Under the pieces are notes generated by a model, which did no database searches, was not told where the DNA came from, and saw only the letters and a list, made by a program, of their open reading frames with translations. The position numbers and the translations under genes were made by a program. Below, piece by piece: positions 34,701-43,776 of a DNA stretch of 64,000 nt; position 1 is the stretch's first letter; each line of letters starts with the position of its first letter. The DNA lies in contig NZ_MTQF01000005.1 of assembly GCF_001975985.1 (NCBI RefSeq), positions 209,459 to 273,458 of the forward strand, in the 5' to 3' direction. This DNA is from [Flexibacter] sp. ATCC 35103. Lineage in GTDB: Bacteria; Bacteroidota; Bacteroidia; Flavobacteriales; Flavobacteriaceae.

Positions 34701-35000
34701 AGACGAAGACCAGAATAAAAATAAAATAGTAAATGCGCTTGAAAAAACAGACATCATATTAACCATCACGGCTACATGTTGCGCATCGATAGCAAACATG
34801 GCAAAAAATGCACCCATCATCTGGAATAAAGGAGCTCCGGGAGGGTGACCAACTTCTAGTTTAGCAGCTGTGGCAATATATTCGCCACAATCCCAAAAAC
34901 TCATGGTAGGTTCAACGGTTAGTGTATAGGTAATTAATGCGATTGCAAATGCAAACCAACCAATAATTGTATTCCATTTATTGAAATTGAATTGTGCCAT
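31719..35000 (-). CDS. DUF2723 membrane protein (TMEM260-like, putative O-glycosyltransferase)
   Basis: The 1093-residue protein begins with a multispanning region of the DUF2723 family (WNTIIGWFAFAIALITYTLT, then SFWDCGEYIATAAKLEVGHPPGAPLF). That block, with acidic residues facing the outside, resembles PMT/GT-C glycosyltransferases that use lipid-phosphate sugars. About 12 hydrophobic segments are seen up to residue 690, with a soluble insertion near 340-500, followed by a 390-residue soluble C-terminal region with some TPR-like helices. RefSeq-style names for this family include glycosyltransferase family 117. Substrate unknown; a role in flavobacterial protein O-glycosylation is inference. 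Confidence 0.85.
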   Translation of the reverse strand: MAQFNFNKWNTIIGWFAFAIALITYTLTVEPTMSFWDCGEYIATAAKLEVGHPPGAPLFQMMGAFFAMFAIDAQHVAVMVNMMSVFSSAFTILFLFWSSSMILKKIIERFAEINQNNSIVILGSSFVGALAYTFSDSFWFNAVEAEVYAMASLLIALLFWLGLRWEQDMDKPKGNKWLLVISLVVGLSFGVHFMALLTIPSIGFLYYFKHYEKVTIKNFLIANVVVIGILLFIFKLLLPLTMEAFADTEVFMVNSIGLPFNSGTIFVALILIAFFYFGLKYTKQKGLVFYNTIILCILFIFIGFSTWMMLPVRANANTVINENKPSDAAEVLAYYNREQYGVNPLFYGPQYTEVFSGLDAKTPYLDKKPNYERDYKTGKYIITNNFKNAEQNTDDNQKTILPRMWSTETGHIQNYISFTNPPKFKINPNYDYEQDLGKYGIDASQLSEEEYNKATAQLRNEVEKTVSEFRKAYAQKQIDNEGYTKFLKSYGDYLIIEKPSAVDNFSFMFEYQFGYMYWRYLMWNFVGRQSDVQGKYDNLDGNWISGIKALDSLHLGSQDNLPSDVLNNKGRNVYFFLPFILGLIGLMYHANKDLKSFYVLLALFLFTGIALKIYLNERPFEPRERDYALVGSFYVFAIWIGFGVYSLYESIQKYIAPKIAGPLIIGASLLAAPILMASQNWDDHDRSGKYTAVAMAKAYLNSCDKDAILFTIGDNDTFPLWYAQEIEGIRTDVKIVNTSLFMTDWYIDQMKAKAYESDPLPISFTHDEYVGDKLDYVAHIPKIETRWNINDFISFIKNPKSTVGLQNGQTIHFYPTNKIRVPVDKNTIIKNKVVNPKYNDSIVPYMDIDIKGSAIYKNRLMMLDILANNNWKRPIYFSGGAFDDEDYLWLKDYLQLDGMVYKLVPVKNTPSKDGGPMDMGQIDADKMYDIVMKWDWGNSESDKIYHDPETRRNSITYRTNLSRLMNQLIAEGKIDKAKNIINLAITKMPLDKFGYYSLVEPFAGGYYKVGETAKAHDLLNKLVQKYKEELNYYATLTPGDQTDLAIDIITDIERYRSLLQVMKENKDLAFYEKHKTTFNTYVNVFERFGREKE

Positions 35001-35194
35001 ATTTAGGTGTTATAATTATGTATGTTTTCTATCCTACAAAGAAAATGTTTTTTTGTTGAAAGAGAAGAGCATTAACATAAAATTCTGCAAAAGTATTTGT
35101 TTGTAGTAATGCGTTGTTTGTGAAATACTTGTAAGATCATTACGGTTTAGAGAGACGGAAAAATGAAAAAAAATGATTTTTTTTTGTCAAAAAG

Positions 35195-35225
35195 TTTGCG
35201 CAAACTAAAAAAAGCTTTAAATTTG
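35195..35225 (+). promoter_or_regulatory. Promoter of tRNA-Gln copy 1
   Basis: TTTG (35195-35198), a 19-base spacer and TAAATTTG (35218-35225) match the consensus exactly, 20 bases before the tRNA. Confidence 0.8.
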
Positions 35226-35245
35226 CACTCGCTTAACAGCAACGC

Positions 35246-35316
35246 TGGTCTATGGTGTAATGGTAACACAACTGTTTTTGGTGCAGTCTTTCAAGGTTCG
35301 AGTCCTTGTAGACCAA
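35246..35316 (+). tRNA. tRNA-Gln (TTG), copy 1
   Basis: The 71-base sequence folds as a cloverleaf. The 7-bp acceptor is TGGTCTA/TAGACCA, the D stem GTGT/ACAC and the anticodon stem ACTGT/GCAGT, with loop TTTTGGT giving anticodon TTG (reads CAA). The T arm is CAAGG-TTCGAGT-CCTTG and the discriminator is A. The 3' CCA is not encoded as such (ACA follows the acceptor stem). Confidence 0.95.
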
Positions 35317-35318
35317 CA

Positions 35319-35348
35319 TAAAAAGCCTCTCAATCGAGAGGCTTTTTT
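35319..35348 (+). terminator. Terminator of tRNA-Gln copy 1
   Basis: Stem AAAAGCCTCTC/GAGAGGCTTTT (35321-35331 with 35336-35346) has a 4-base loop and a T-run. Confidence 0.92.
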
Positions 35349-35362
35349 ATTCAAAAATAAAG

Positions 35363-35392
35363 TTGTGAAAACTAAAAAAAGCTTTAAATTTG
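35363..35392 (+). promoter_or_regulatory. Promoter of tRNA-Gln copy 2
   Basis: TTG (35363-35365), a 19-base spacer and TAAATTTG (35385-35392); the CTAAAAAAAGCTTTAAATTTG block is repeated from copy 1 apart from its outer bases. Confidence 0.75.
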
Positions 35393-35413
35393 CATTCTCG
35401 TAAGCATTCTTAC

Positions 35414-35484
35414 TGGTCTATGGTGTAATGGTAACACAACTGTTTTTGGTGCAGTCTTTCAAGGTTCGAGTCCTTGTAGACCAA
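35414..35484 (+). tRNA. tRNA-Gln (TTG), copy 2
   Basis: The 71 bases are identical to copy 1, 168 bases downstream, with anticodon TTG and the same unencoded CCA end. Each copy has its own promoter and terminator, so the duplication took a whole transcription unit. Confidence 0.95.
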
Positions 35485-35486
35485 CA

Positions 35487-35517
35487 TAAAAAGCCTCTCA
35501 ATTGAGAGGCTTTTTTT
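35487..35517 (+). terminator. Terminator of tRNA-Gln copy 2
   Basis: The stem AAAGCCTCTCAATTGAGAGG with a T-run is a one-base variant of the terminator after copy 1. Confidence 0.92.
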
Positions 35518-35580
35518 ATGGAATAAATTTTATTACTGTTTTGTGATTGTGCAAAGTGTATCTGTCTGATCTTGAATAGC

Positions 35581-36387
35581 TTATTTTGTAAATAAAGAAG
35601 ATGGGACAACTCCGAACTTCTTTTTAAATGAAAATGAAAAATGAGATAAATCTTCAAAACCAACTCCAATATAAACTTCAGATGGGGATTTTCCCTGTTT
35701 AATTAAATAATAAGCTTCTTGCAATCTTTTGTTAAGCAGCCATTTTCCGGGTGTTTCCTGAAAAACTTTTTGAAAGTCTCTTTTAAAAGTGGCTAAGCTT
35801 CTTCCGGTCAGATAGGCAAAACGGGTTAGGTGCACATTAAAATGAAAATTTTTGTTCATGAAGGCTTCAAGGTCAATTTTACCTGGTTCGTTAAAGTCAA
35901 ATAAAATATCTTTTAATTCCGGATTTACTTTAAGTAAAAGATGTACGGCTTCTTTTATTTTTAAATTGAATAAGGCTTCATTGTTTTCTTGTTCTACTTC
36001 GAGATACGATATTAATGAATCTATAAATGATTTATAAAGCGGATTTGGTGCCAGTGAAATCATTGATTTAGAATCTGGCTTTTTAGTGACTTTAAAATCA
36101 TATTCTTTGCTTATTTCCTGTAAGATTTCCTGATTTAAGAAAAGGGATATAGTTTTGAATTCTCCTCCTTCAGGCGGAATCTTAACAAATTTGGCTAAAT
36201 GATTTCTTTTGCTAAAGCGAAAATCTCCTTCTTTCGAAATATAAGTATTCTTGCTGTCAGAAGCGATCATTTCTCCTGAAATCTGATAACTAAATACATG
36301 TTCCGGTATGAAGTTTTCTCCTTCACGACTTCGGCTATAATAGCAAGAGTAGAGTATTTTTGGTTTTATAGTTGATTTTGCTGTCAT
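35581..36387 (-). CDS. AraC-family transcriptional regulator
   Basis: The 268-residue protein has a C-terminal AraC double helix-turn-helix (residues 165-268: LTRFAYLTGRSLATFKRDFQ, then GKWLLNKRLQEAYYLI and VGFEDLSHFSFSFKKKFG). The N-terminal 150 residues resemble the AraC_N-type effector region seen in regulators of aldehyde/ketone and drug-response genes. It is downstream of and cooriented with an aldehyde dehydrogenase gene, separated by a terminator, so it may regulate that gene. Confidence 0.9.
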   Translation of the reverse strand: MTAKSTIKPKILYSCYYSRSREGENFIPEHVFSYQISGEMIASDSKNTYISKEGDFRFSKRNHLAKFVKIPPEGGEFKTISLFLNQEILQEISKEYDFKVTKKPDSKSMISLAPNPLYKSFIDSLISYLEVEQENNEALFNLKIKEAVHLLLKVNPELKDILFDFNEPGKIDLEAFMNKNFHFNVHLTRFAYLTGRSLATFKRDFQKVFQETPGKWLLNKRLQEAYYLIKQGKSPSEVYIGVGFEDLSHFSFSFKKKFGVVPSSLFTK

Positions 36388-36402
36388 AAATGTAAAATTA
36401 CT

Positions 36403-36449
36403 AAAAGATCCGGAAATTTTCGCTGAAGAAGAATTTTCGGATCTTTTTT
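36403..36449 (-). terminator. Terminator of the aldehyde dehydrogenase gene
   Basis: A long, slightly imperfect stem around AAAAGATCCG (left arm from 36403, right arm to 36447) is followed by T-runs on the minus strand. It lies between the ALDH gene and the araC-type gene. Confidence 0.7.
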
Positions 36450-36453
36450 CGTG

Positions 36454-37869
36454 TTATCGAATTAATGCTTTTGGTTCAAGATAAGCTTCTAGACCAATTG
36501 TTCCGAATTCCCTGCCTATTCCGGATTGTTTAAATCCTCCAAACGGTGCCATGGGATCATGTCCAATTCCGTTTATTTGTACACGTCCGGCATTTATTTG
36601 GGAGGCAACTTTGTGGGCTCTTTTTTCGTTTGATGAACTTATGTATGCTTGTAATCCGTATGTAGTATCATTGGCAATTTCAATTGCTTCTTCTTCTGTT
36701 TTGTATGTTATAACAGATAAAACTGGACCGAAAATTTCTTCTCTTGCGATTCGCATTTGATTATTTACGTTTATAAAAACAGTTGGTTTTGCAAAGTTCC
36801 CTTTTTCTAGTCCTTCTGGTTTGCCTAAGCCTCCGGTTAGAATTTCTGCGCCTTCATCAATCCCGATCTGGATATAATTTTGAACACGTTCGTATTGTTT
36901 TACGCTTACCAATGGGCCAACTGCTGTTGTTTTGTTTTTTGGATTACCGACAATAGTATTTGGGATAATTTCTGTGATTAGTTTTTTTACTTCTTCAAGT
37001 CGGTTTTCCGGAACTAATAGTCTTGTTCCGGCAATACATGCTTGTCCGTTGTTCATGTAAGCTGCAATTATAGCAAGCGGAATGGCTTTTGAAAAATCTG
37101 CATCGTCAAGAATGATATTGGGTGATTTTCCACCAAGTTCAAGTGTAACTCGCTTCATGGTTTCTACTGCTTCTTTGGCAATAATTTTTCCAACATTTGT
37201 GGATCCGGTAAAAGAAATTTTTGCAATATCGGGATTACGGCTAATTTCTGCTCCAACTATTTCGCCTAATCCGTTAACGATATTAAAAACTCCTTTTGGT
37301 AATCCTGCTTCGTGAAGGCATTCTGTTATTAATTGTGTTTGTTGCGCGCTCATTTCGCTTGGTTTAATCACTGCGGTGCATCCTGCGGCAATTGCGGTTG
37401 ATAATTTGCTTGCAATAAAACCATTGCTGGAATTCCATGGGATAATGATTCCAACTACGCCAATTGGAGTCATCTGAACCTCAGATTCTCCCATGGTTTT
37501 GGTGAAACTGTAAAAATTTAATAAGTTAATTGCCGAGTCAAAACTTTTTAACATATAATCAAAACTTGTAGTCGAAAATTGTAGTGTTCCGCCGTATTCT
37601 TCAACCATAACATCGATAAAATCTTCTCTTCTTTTTTCGATAGAAGCCTGAATGTTTTTTAAATACTGAATTCTTTCTGTTATTGTGGTTTTAGAAAAGC
37701 TTTTAAAGGCTTCTTTAGCTGCGGCTATCGCGTTTTTGGTGTCTTGCTCATTTCCTAAAAGCACCTGTCCTAATTTTTCATTTGTTGTTGGGCTGATAAG
37801 GTCAAAATATTGTTTTCCTTGTGGAGTTGTGAATTCTCCGTTAATGTAAATTTTGTCTATTGTTTTCAT
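36454..37869 (-). CDS. NAD(P)-dependent aldehyde dehydrogenase
   Basis: From the preferred ATG at 37869 the protein is 471 residues; a frame extension to 37899 adds ten unlikely residues. It has the ALDH signatures IIPWNSSNGFIASKLSTAIA, the glutamate motif TLELGGKSPN, the catalytic cysteine in NNGQACIAGTRLL and EEIFGPVLSV. Members oxidise aldehydes to acids with NAD(P)+. The substrate cannot be told. A SigB/stress role is not indicated. The neighbouring AraC regulator is the likeliest controller. Confidence 0.93.
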   Translation of the reverse strand: MKTIDKIYINGEFTTPQGKQYFDLISPTTNEKLGQVLLGNEQDTKNAIAAAKEAFKSFSKTTITERIQYLKNIQASIEKRREDFIDVMVEEYGGTLQFSTTSFDYMLKSFDSAINLLNFYSFTKTMGESEVQMTPIGVVGIIIPWNSSNGFIASKLSTAIAAGCTAVIKPSEMSAQQTQLITECLHEAGLPKGVFNIVNGLGEIVGAEISRNPDIAKISFTGSTNVGKIIAKEAVETMKRVTLELGGKSPNIILDDADFSKAIPLAIIAAYMNNGQACIAGTRLLVPENRLEEVKKLITEIIPNTIVGNPKNKTTAVGPLVSVKQYERVQNYIQIGIDEGAEILTGGLGKPEGLEKGNFAKPTVFINVNNQMRIAREEIFGPVLSVITYKTEEEAIEIANDTTYGLQAYISSSNEKRAHKVASQINAGRVQINGIGHDPMAPFGGFKQSGIGREFGTIGLEAYLEPKALIR

Positions 37870-38007
37870 GTTATATTTTTTATGAATTTTATTTGACAAA
37901 GATCTGTATTAGCAACACTGTTGGCTTTGTTGTAAAGCTCAAATGAGCTTTGTTGAAAAGTTCATTTTATAGTATTGTTAATGAAAGTATATTGGATTTT
38001 ATGTAAA

Positions 38008-38037
38008 AGAAAAGCCTTTCAGTTGAAAGGCTTTTCT
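38008..38037 (-). terminator. Terminator of the Usp gene
   Basis: A 13-base perfect stem AGAAAAGCCTTTC/GAAAGGCTTTTCT (38008-38020 with 38025-38037) with a 4-base loop, just beyond the Usp stop on the minus strand. Confidence 0.88.
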
Positions 38038-38064
38038 TAGATATTGATTTAAATAGAATTGTAT

Positions 38065-38889
38065 TTATATTTTAAAAGTTATTACTGGTTTTACAGCGTG
38101 ATTTACGAGTCCTTCACTAATGCTTCCGTTAAAAAAGTGAGCGAAACCAGTTCTTCCATGTGTGCACATTCCAATAATATCTGCATTTATGCTGTTTGAA
38201 AAGTTGATAATTCCTTTTTCTATATTAGTGTCGTTGTAAATGTGTGTTTTGTAGTTAGTAAGATTAAATTCGGCTGCAAATTCATTCATGGCTTTTTCTA
38301 CTACATGCGTTGGTTTGAAGCTGTTTGGTGTGCATATTGTTACTAAATGTATTTTTGATTCGAAGAGTTTAGTAAAATTTAAAAGTTTTTGAAAAGGTTT
38401 TTTTGATTCGTCTGAAAAGTCAGATGCGAAAACGATATTTGATGTGTTAAAATTTGTAGCGTCTTTTTTAATCACTAAAACTGGAATTTCAGAGTTACGA
38501 ACTACTTTTTCAGTATTAGAACCAATTAATAGTTCTTCGATTCCTGAAGAGCCGTGAGATCCCATTACGATTAAGTCAACATTGTAATCTTTGCTTACTT
38601 GCGAAATACCGTGGATTGGCTTGTCCATTTTTACAATTTCAGTCACTGGAATTCCGTCTAAATACGGTCGTGATGAAACTTCGTCCAGCATTTCATTTGC
38701 TTTTTTCATAAAAAGCATTGTTTCAGGAATGCTTGCCCCTCCCAGTACTGCATCGTTCATTTGGCTTGGTAGTTCAAGCATGTGTAAAACGATGATTTCG
38801 GAGCTATTTTTTTTAGCAATTTGAGCGGCGACTTTAAGAGCGTCTTCTGCGTGTTCAGAGAAATCAGTAGGTACTAGAATTAGTTTCAT
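38065..38889 (-). CDS. Tandem universal stress protein
   Basis: The 274-residue protein is two UspA domains in tandem (about 1-145 and 150-274). Domain 1 begins MKLILVPTDFSEHAEDALKVA and has the ATP-site motif GSHGSSGIEELLIGSNTEKV. Domain 2 has NIVFASDFSDESKKPF and CTHGRTGFAHFFNGSISEGL. Both retain the G-x2-G-x9-G-S/T pattern, so both may bind ATP. Tandem Usp proteins help survival under growth arrest and stress. It is divergent from rimP-nusA-infB. Confidence 0.93.
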   Translation of the reverse strand: MKLILVPTDFSEHAEDALKVAAQIAKKNSSEIIVLHMLELPSQMNDAVLGGASIPETMLFMKKANEMLDEVSSRPYLDGIPVTEIVKMDKPIHGISQVSKDYNVDLIVMGSHGSSGIEELLIGSNTEKVVRNSEIPVLVIKKDATNFNTSNIVFASDFSDESKKPFQKLLNFTKLFESKIHLVTICTPNSFKPTHVVEKAMNEFAAEFNLTNYKTHIYNDTNIEKGIINFSNSINADIIGMCTHGRTGFAHFFNGSISEGLVNHAVKPVITFKI

Positions 38890-38972
38890 AATTTTTGGGT
38901 TAAATAATGTGAAATTCTTTTGTTTTAATGCTCTTATAAAGATAAGAAATATTTTTAGAGCAATCTATTTAT

Positions 38973-39001
38973 TTTGATTTATAAAAAAAACACTATATTT
39001 G
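38973..39001 (+). promoter_or_regulatory. Promoter of rimP-nusA-infB
   Basis: TTTG (38973-38976), a 17-base spacer and TATATTTG (38994-39001) match the consensus. Transcription would start about 55 bases before the rimP ATG. Confidence 0.75.
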
Positions 39002-39029
39002 CACCGTTATTTATTAAAATCTAAATAAT

Positions 39030-39055
39030 GAGGGGACTAAGTGTCCCCTCTTTTT
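39030..39055 (+). terminator. Terminator-like hairpin in the rimP leader
   Basis: An 8-base perfect G/C-rich stem GAGGGGAC/GTCCCCTC (39030-39037 with 39043-39050) with a 5-base loop is followed by five T. It lies between the promoter and the rimP start, so it is a candidate attenuator for the operon. Confidence 0.75.
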
Positions 39056-39063
39056 ATAAAATT

Positions 39064-39528
39064 ATGACATTTAAAGAAAAAGTAAACGGATTAATTACGG
39101 AGGCTCTTTTAGAAAAGCCATCAATCTTTTTGATTGATCTGGCTATTTCAGACTCTTTCAAAATTAGTGTAGGTTTAGATGGGGATAATGGAGTAGCGCT
39201 TCAGGATTGTATTGATGTAAGTCGTGCAATCGAAAATAATCTGGATCGTGAAGAACAGGATTTTTCGCTTGAAGTTGCATCGGTTGGAGTAGGATCACCA
39301 TTGAAAATGACAAGGCAATACAAGAAAAATATTGGTAGAACATTGATTGTTACTACAAATACTGAAAAAATTGAAGCAGAATTAGTGGAAGCTAACGATG
39401 TTTTTATAATTTTGTCTTGGGAAGCAAGAGAACCGAAAAAAGTAGGAAAAGGAAAAGAAACAGTTCAAAAAGAGCAACAAATACCTTATACAGAAATTAA
39501 AGAGGCAATTGTTACAGTAACATTTTAA
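39064..39528 (+). CDS. rimP: Ribosome maturation factor RimP
   Basis: RimP assists 30S subunit assembly. I choose the ATG at 39064 (154 residues); a longer frame from 39028 runs through the leader hairpin. The protein has the two-domain RimP pattern: an N-terminal alpha/beta domain with the [22 protein letters not shown] block, then [16 protein letters not shown], and a C-terminal SH3-like domain from about residue 90. It is the usual first gene of rimP-nusA-infB. Confidence 0.93.
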   Translation: MTFKEKVNGLITEALLEKPSIFLIDLAISDSFKISVGLDGDNGVALQDCIDVSRAIENNLDREEQDFSLEVASVGVGSPLKMTRQYKKNIGRTLIVTTNTEKIEAELVEANDVFIILSWEAREPKKVGKGKETVQKEQQIPYTEIKEAIVTVTF

Positions 39529-39541
39529 TTAAAGAATTCGC

Positions 39542-40789
39542 ATGGAAAATTTAGCATTAATCGATTCATTCTCAGAGTTTAAAGATAATAAACTTATTGA
39601 TCGTGTAACGCTTATGGCAATTTTAGAGGACGTGTTTAGAAATGCATTAAAGAAAAAATACGGTTCTGATGATAACTTCGATATTATTATTAATCCTGAT
39701 AAAGGAGATATGGAAATATGGAGAAGAAGAGTAATTGTTGCTGATGAAGATCTTGATTTTGAGAACGAAGAAATTACGTTAACAGAAGCTAGAATGATCG
39801 AAGCGGATTTTGAAATTGGTGAAGAAGTTTCTGAAGAAGTTAAATTGATTGATTTAGGAAGAAGAGCTATTTTGGCATTGCGTCAAAACTTAATATCTAA
39901 AATTCACGAACACGATAATACAAATCTTTATAAACAATTTAAAGATATTATTGGTGATATTTATACTGCCGAAGTGCACCATGTTCGCCCAAGAGTTGTA
40001 ATTTTGGTCGATGATGAAGGAAATGAAATTGTTCTTCCAAAAGAAAAACAAATTCCATCTGACTTTTTCCGTAAAGGAGATAACGTTCGCGGAATCATTG
40101 AAAGCGTTGAATTAAAAGGAAATAAACCTCAAATTATTATGTCAAGAACTTCTGAGAAGTTTTTAGAAAAATTATTTGAACAAGAAATCCCGGAAGTTTT
40201 TGACGGTTTGATTACAGTGAAAAATGTAGTTCGTATTCCTGGTGAAAAAGCAAAAGTAGCTGTAGATTCTTATGATGATAGAATTGATCCTGTTGGAGCT
40301 TGTGTTGGTATGAAAGGGTCTCGTATTCACGGAATTGTTCGTGAATTAGGAAACGAAAATATCGACGTAATCAACTATACAAGTAATATTCAGTTGTTTA
40401 TTACAAGAGCATTAAGCCCTGCAAAAGTTTCTTCAATCAAAATTGATGAAGAAAACAAAAGAGCTGAAGTATTCTTGAAATTAGAAGAAGTTTCTAAAGC
40501 AATTGGTAGAGGTGGTCATAATATAAAATTAGCGGGTCAGCTAACGGGTTACGAGCTAGATGTTATCAGAGAAGGTGATGTTGCCAGTGGCGAAGATGAT
40601 GACGTTGAATTAACTGAGTTTTCAGATGAAATTGAAGGCTGGGTTATTGAAGAATTTGCAAAAATTGGTTTGGATACAGCTAGAAGTATCTTAAAGCAAG
40701 AAGTAGAAGATTTAGTAAGAAGAACAGATTTAGAAGAGGAAACTATTCTTGATGTTATGAAAATACTAAAAGAAGAGTTTGATAGCTAG
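39542..40789 (+). CDS. nusA: Transcription termination/antitermination protein NusA
   Basis: NusA binds RNA polymerase and nascent RNA to modulate pausing, termination and antitermination. The 415-residue protein has the N-terminal polymerase-binding domain (1-125), an S1 domain starting near residue 135, and two KH domains (VGMKGSRIHGIVRELGNENID, then AIGRGGHNIKLAGQLTGYEL). A short acidic C-terminal segment ends it. The E. coli-type C-terminal acidic repeats are absent, as in many non-proteobacteria. It starts 13 bases after rimP. Confidence 0.96.
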   Translation: MENLALIDSFSEFKDNKLIDRVTLMAILEDVFRNALKKKYGSDDNFDIIINPDKGDMEIWRRRVIVADEDLDFENEEITLTEARMIEADFEIGEEVSEEVKLIDLGRRAILALRQNLISKIHEHDNTNLYKQFKDIIGDIYTAEVHHVRPRVVILVDDEGNEIVLPKEKQIPSDFFRKGDNVRGIIESVELKGNKPQIIMSRTSEKFLEKLFEQEIPEVFDGLITVKNVVRIPGEKAKVAVDSYDDRIDPVGACVGMKGSRIHGIVRELGNENIDVINYTSNIQLFITRALSPAKVSSIKIDEENKRAEVFLKLEEVSKAIGRGGHNIKLAGQLTGYELDVIREGDVASGEDDDVELTEFSDEIEGWVIEEFAKIGLDTARSILKQEVEDLVRRTDLEEETILDVMKILKEEFDS

Positions 40790-40837
40790 TTATCTGCTCT
40801 AACAACACAACGAAAAAGGTAATAATAAAAAGGTTAT

Positions 40838-43726
40838 ATGTCTGAAGAGAGAGTAATAAGAATAAACAAGGTTTTAAGGGAATTAAATATTTCGTTAGAA
40901 AGAGCTGTTGATTATCTAAAAGATAAGGGAATTGCTATTGATGCAAATCCAAATGCGAAAATTTCTGATAGCGAATTTAATATCCTACAAAGCCAATTTG
41001 CGGGCGATAAGGGGAATAAAGAAGCTTCTAAGGAAGTGGGGGAAGAGAAAAGAAAAGAAAAAGAAGCTTTACGTGTAGAGCGTGAAAAAGAAATTGAAGA
41101 CAAACGCAGACAAGACGAGGAACGCCAAAAACAACAAGAGGTTATAAAAGCGAGAGCTGTTGTAACCGGACCTGTTCAGGTTGGTAAAATTGATTTAAAT
41201 CCTAAGAAACCTGCAGTTGTTCCTACTCCTGTTGAGGAGCCTGCTAAAGTTGAAGAACCGAAAGTAGTTGTTGCTCCAGCTCAACCAGAAAAACCTGTTC
41301 AAAAAGAAATTGTACAGCCTGAGCCACCAGTGGTTCCTGTAGTTTCTGAAGAGAAAAAGGTAGAAAAACCTATTATTACTGAGAAAAAAGAAGTAAAAGA
41401 AGTAAAAGTAGAAACTCCTAAAGTTGCTCAGGAACCAGTTGTTTCAACTGATCCTACAACAGCTGAGGAAACTATTACTACACAATATCAAAAATTATCC
41501 GGAACTACTCTTACCGGGCAAACAATTGATTTATCTCAATTTAATAAGCCTAAGAAAAAGAAGGAAGATCCAAAAATTACTCCTAATAAACCAGGAGCTC
41601 CAGGAGCCGGAAATAACGCTAATAAAAATAAGCGTAAAAGAATTGCTCCTAAGCCTGGCGCACCAGGTGCACCAAAACCTGCTACAGGTAATGCACCGGG
41701 AACTCCAAATCCTAATAAAATTACACCAAATACTGGTGGTGGAGGTTTTAATGCTAACAGAAGTGCAAGACCTGGTTTTGTAAAAGGAAACCGTCCTGCA
41801 ATTGTAGCAAAAGTTGAGCCTACTGAAGAGGAAGTAAAAAACCAAATTAGAGAAACTCTTGAAAAACTTCAAGGGAAAGGTGGAAAATCAAAAGCTGCTA
41901 AATACAGAAGAGATAAAAGAGATACGCACCGTCAGAAATCTGATGAGGAGCAAAGGGCACTTGATGAAGGAAGTAAAACTATTAAAGTTACTGAGTTTGT
42001 TACTGTAGGTGAAATTGCTATCATGATGGATGTGCCGATTACTAAAGTAATTGGAACTTGTATGTCTTTAGGTATCATGGTAACCATGAACCAACGTTTA
42101 GATGCTGAAACATTAACTATTGTAGCAGATGAATTTGGTTACGAAGTTGAGTTTATTACAGTTGATATCGAAGAAGCTATTGAAGTAGTTGAAGATAAAG
42201 AAGAAGATTTAGTTGTCAGAGCACCAATTGTTACTGTAATGGGTCACGTCGATCACGGTAAAACATCTTTGCTGGATTATATTCGTAAAGAAAATGTTAT
42301 CGCTGGTGAGTCTGGAGGTATTACACAACACATTGGAGCTTACGGAGTAACTTTAGATAATGGTCAGAAAATTGCATTCTTAGATACACCGGGTCACGAG
42401 GCGTTTACCGCGATGCGTGCACGTGGAGCTCAGGTTACCGATATCGCTATTATTGTTGTTGCGGCGGATGATGATATCATGCCACAAACAAAAGAGGCAA
42501 TCTCTCACGCACAAGCGGCGGGAGTACCAATTATATTTGCAATCAATAAAATCGATAAACCAAATGCTAATGTTGAGAAAATCAAAGAGCGTTTGGCTAG
42601 TATGAACTTACTTGTTGAAGATTGGGGTGGAAAAATTCAGTCACATGATATTTCTGCAAAAGTTGGAACTGGTGTGAAAGAATTATTAGAGAAAGTTTTA
42701 TTAGAAGCTGAAATCTTAGATTTAAAATCGAATCCAAACAAAGCGGCTCAAGGAACAGTTGTTGAGGCGTTCTTAGATAAAGGAAAAGGATATGTTTCGA
42801 CAATTTTAGTTCAACACGGAACTTTAAAAGTAGGAGATTATATGTTGGCAGGTAAGCATCATGGTAAAATTAAAGCTATGCATGACGAACGTGGACATAT
42901 CGTTAAAGAAGCTGGTCCTTCTACTCCGGTATCAGTTTTAGGTTTAGATGGTGCGGCTACTGCAGGTGATAAGTTCAATGTATTTGAAGATGAAAAAGAA
43001 GCAAAACAAATTGCATCTAAACGTTCTCAATTAATGCGTGAACAATCTGTACGTACACAAAGACATATTACGCTTGATGAAATTGGTCGTCGTATTGCTC
43101 TTGGTCAGTTTAAAGAATTAAACGTGATTCTTAAAGGAGACGTTGATGGATCTGTTGAAGCATTATCAGATTCGTTCTCTAAATTGTCAACTGAAGAAAT
43201 TCAAATTAATATTATCCATAAAGGTGTTGGAGCAATTACTGAAACTGACGTTATGTTGGCTTCTGCTTCTGATGCAATCATTATTGGATTTAACGTTCGT
43301 CCTGCCGGAAATGCGAGACAACTTGCAGATAAAGAAGAAATCGATATTCGTTACTATTCTATTATCTACGCTGCTATCGATGACTTGAAAGATGCGATGG
43401 AAGGAATGTTAGCTCCTGAAATGAAAGAGGAAATTTTAGGAACTGCTGAAATCCGTGAGATTTTCAAAATTTCTAAAGTGGGTTCAATCGCTGGTTGTAT
43501 GGTGATGGATGGTAAAATTATGAGATCTTCTAAAATTAGAGTTATCAGAGAAGGAGTAGTTGTGCATACAGGTGAACTTGTAGCATTGAAACGTTTCAAA
43601 GATGATGTAAAAGAAGTTTCTAAAGGTTATGATTGTGGTATTCAAATTAAAGGTTATAATGACATTGAAGAAAGAGATGTTATTGAAGCATACCATGAAG
43701 TTGCAATTAAAAAGAAATTGAAATAA
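40838..43726 (+). CDS. infB: Translation initiation factor IF-2
   Basis: IF-2 is the GTPase that brings initiator tRNA to the ribosome. The 962-residue protein has an IF2_N domain at 1-55. A long Lys/Glu/Pro/Ala-rich disordered region (60-370) includes a Pro/Gly/Asn-rich stretch, and a second IF2_N domain lies near 385-440. The G domain starts with GHVDHGKTS at about 469-477 and contains DTPGHE and NKID; EF-Tu-like domains 2-4 end in [17 protein letters not shown]. The N-terminal region differs widely between phyla; the G domain is canonical. Confidence 0.97.
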   Translation: MSEERVIRINKVLRELNISLERAVDYLKDKGIAIDANPNAKISDSEFNILQSQFAGDKGNKEASKEVGEEKRKEKEALRVEREKEIEDKRRQDEERQKQQEVIKARAVVTGPVQVGKIDLNPKKPAVVPTPVEEPAKVEEPKVVVAPAQPEKPVQKEIVQPEPPVVPVVSEEKKVEKPIITEKKEVKEVKVETPKVAQEPVVSTDPTTAEETITTQYQKLSGTTLTGQTIDLSQFNKPKKKKEDPKITPNKPGAPGAGNNANKNKRKRIAPKPGAPGAPKPATGNAPGTPNPNKITPNTGGGGFNANRSARPGFVKGNRPAIVAKVEPTEEEVKNQIRETLEKLQGKGGKSKAAKYRRDKRDTHRQKSDEEQRALDEGSKTIKVTEFVTVGEIAIMMDVPITKVIGTCMSLGIMVTMNQRLDAETLTIVADEFGYEVEFITVDIEEAIEVVEDKEEDLVVRAPIVTVMGHVDHGKTSLLDYIRKENVIAGESGGITQHIGAYGVTLDNGQKIAFLDTPGHEAFTAMRARGAQVTDIAIIVVAADDDIMPQTKEAISHAQAAGVPIIFAINKIDKPNANVEKIKERLASMNLLVEDWGGKIQSHDISAKVGTGVKELLEKVLLEAEILDLKSNPNKAAQGTVVEAFLDKGKGYVSTILVQHGTLKVGDYMLAGKHHGKIKAMHDERGHIVKEAGPSTPVSVLGLDGAATAGDKFNVFEDEKEAKQIASKRSQLMREQSVRTQRHITLDEIGRRIALGQFKELNVILKGDVDGSVEALSDSFSKLSTEEIQINIIHKGVGAITETDVMLASASDAIIIGFNVRPAGNARQLADKEEIDIRYYSIIYAAIDDLKDAMEGMLAPEMKEEILGTAEIREIFKISKVGSIAGCMVMDGKIMRSSKIRVIREGVVVHTGELVALKRFKDDVKEVSKGYDCGIQIKGYNDIEERDVIEAYHEVAIKKKLK

Positions 43727-43745
43727 GATTCAATAATTATATTTT

Positions 43746-43776
43746 AAAGTCCCAATGAAAATTGGGACTTTTTTTA
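43746..43776 (+). terminator. Terminator of rimP-nusA-infB
   Basis: An 11-base stem AAAGTCCCAAT/ATTGGGACTTT (43746-43756 with 43761-43771) with a GAAA loop and a T-run, 20 bases after the infB stop. Confidence 0.95.

Noticed and set aside
39028..39063. Upstream ATG for rimP at 39028
   Set aside because: It would translate the terminator-like hairpin and add residues ([12 protein letters not shown]) not seen in RimP; the ATG at 39064 fits the family.
41424..41872. Alternative frames on both strands inside infB
   Set aside because: They fall in the Pro/Lys/Asn-rich linker of IF-2, where low complexity keeps other frames open.
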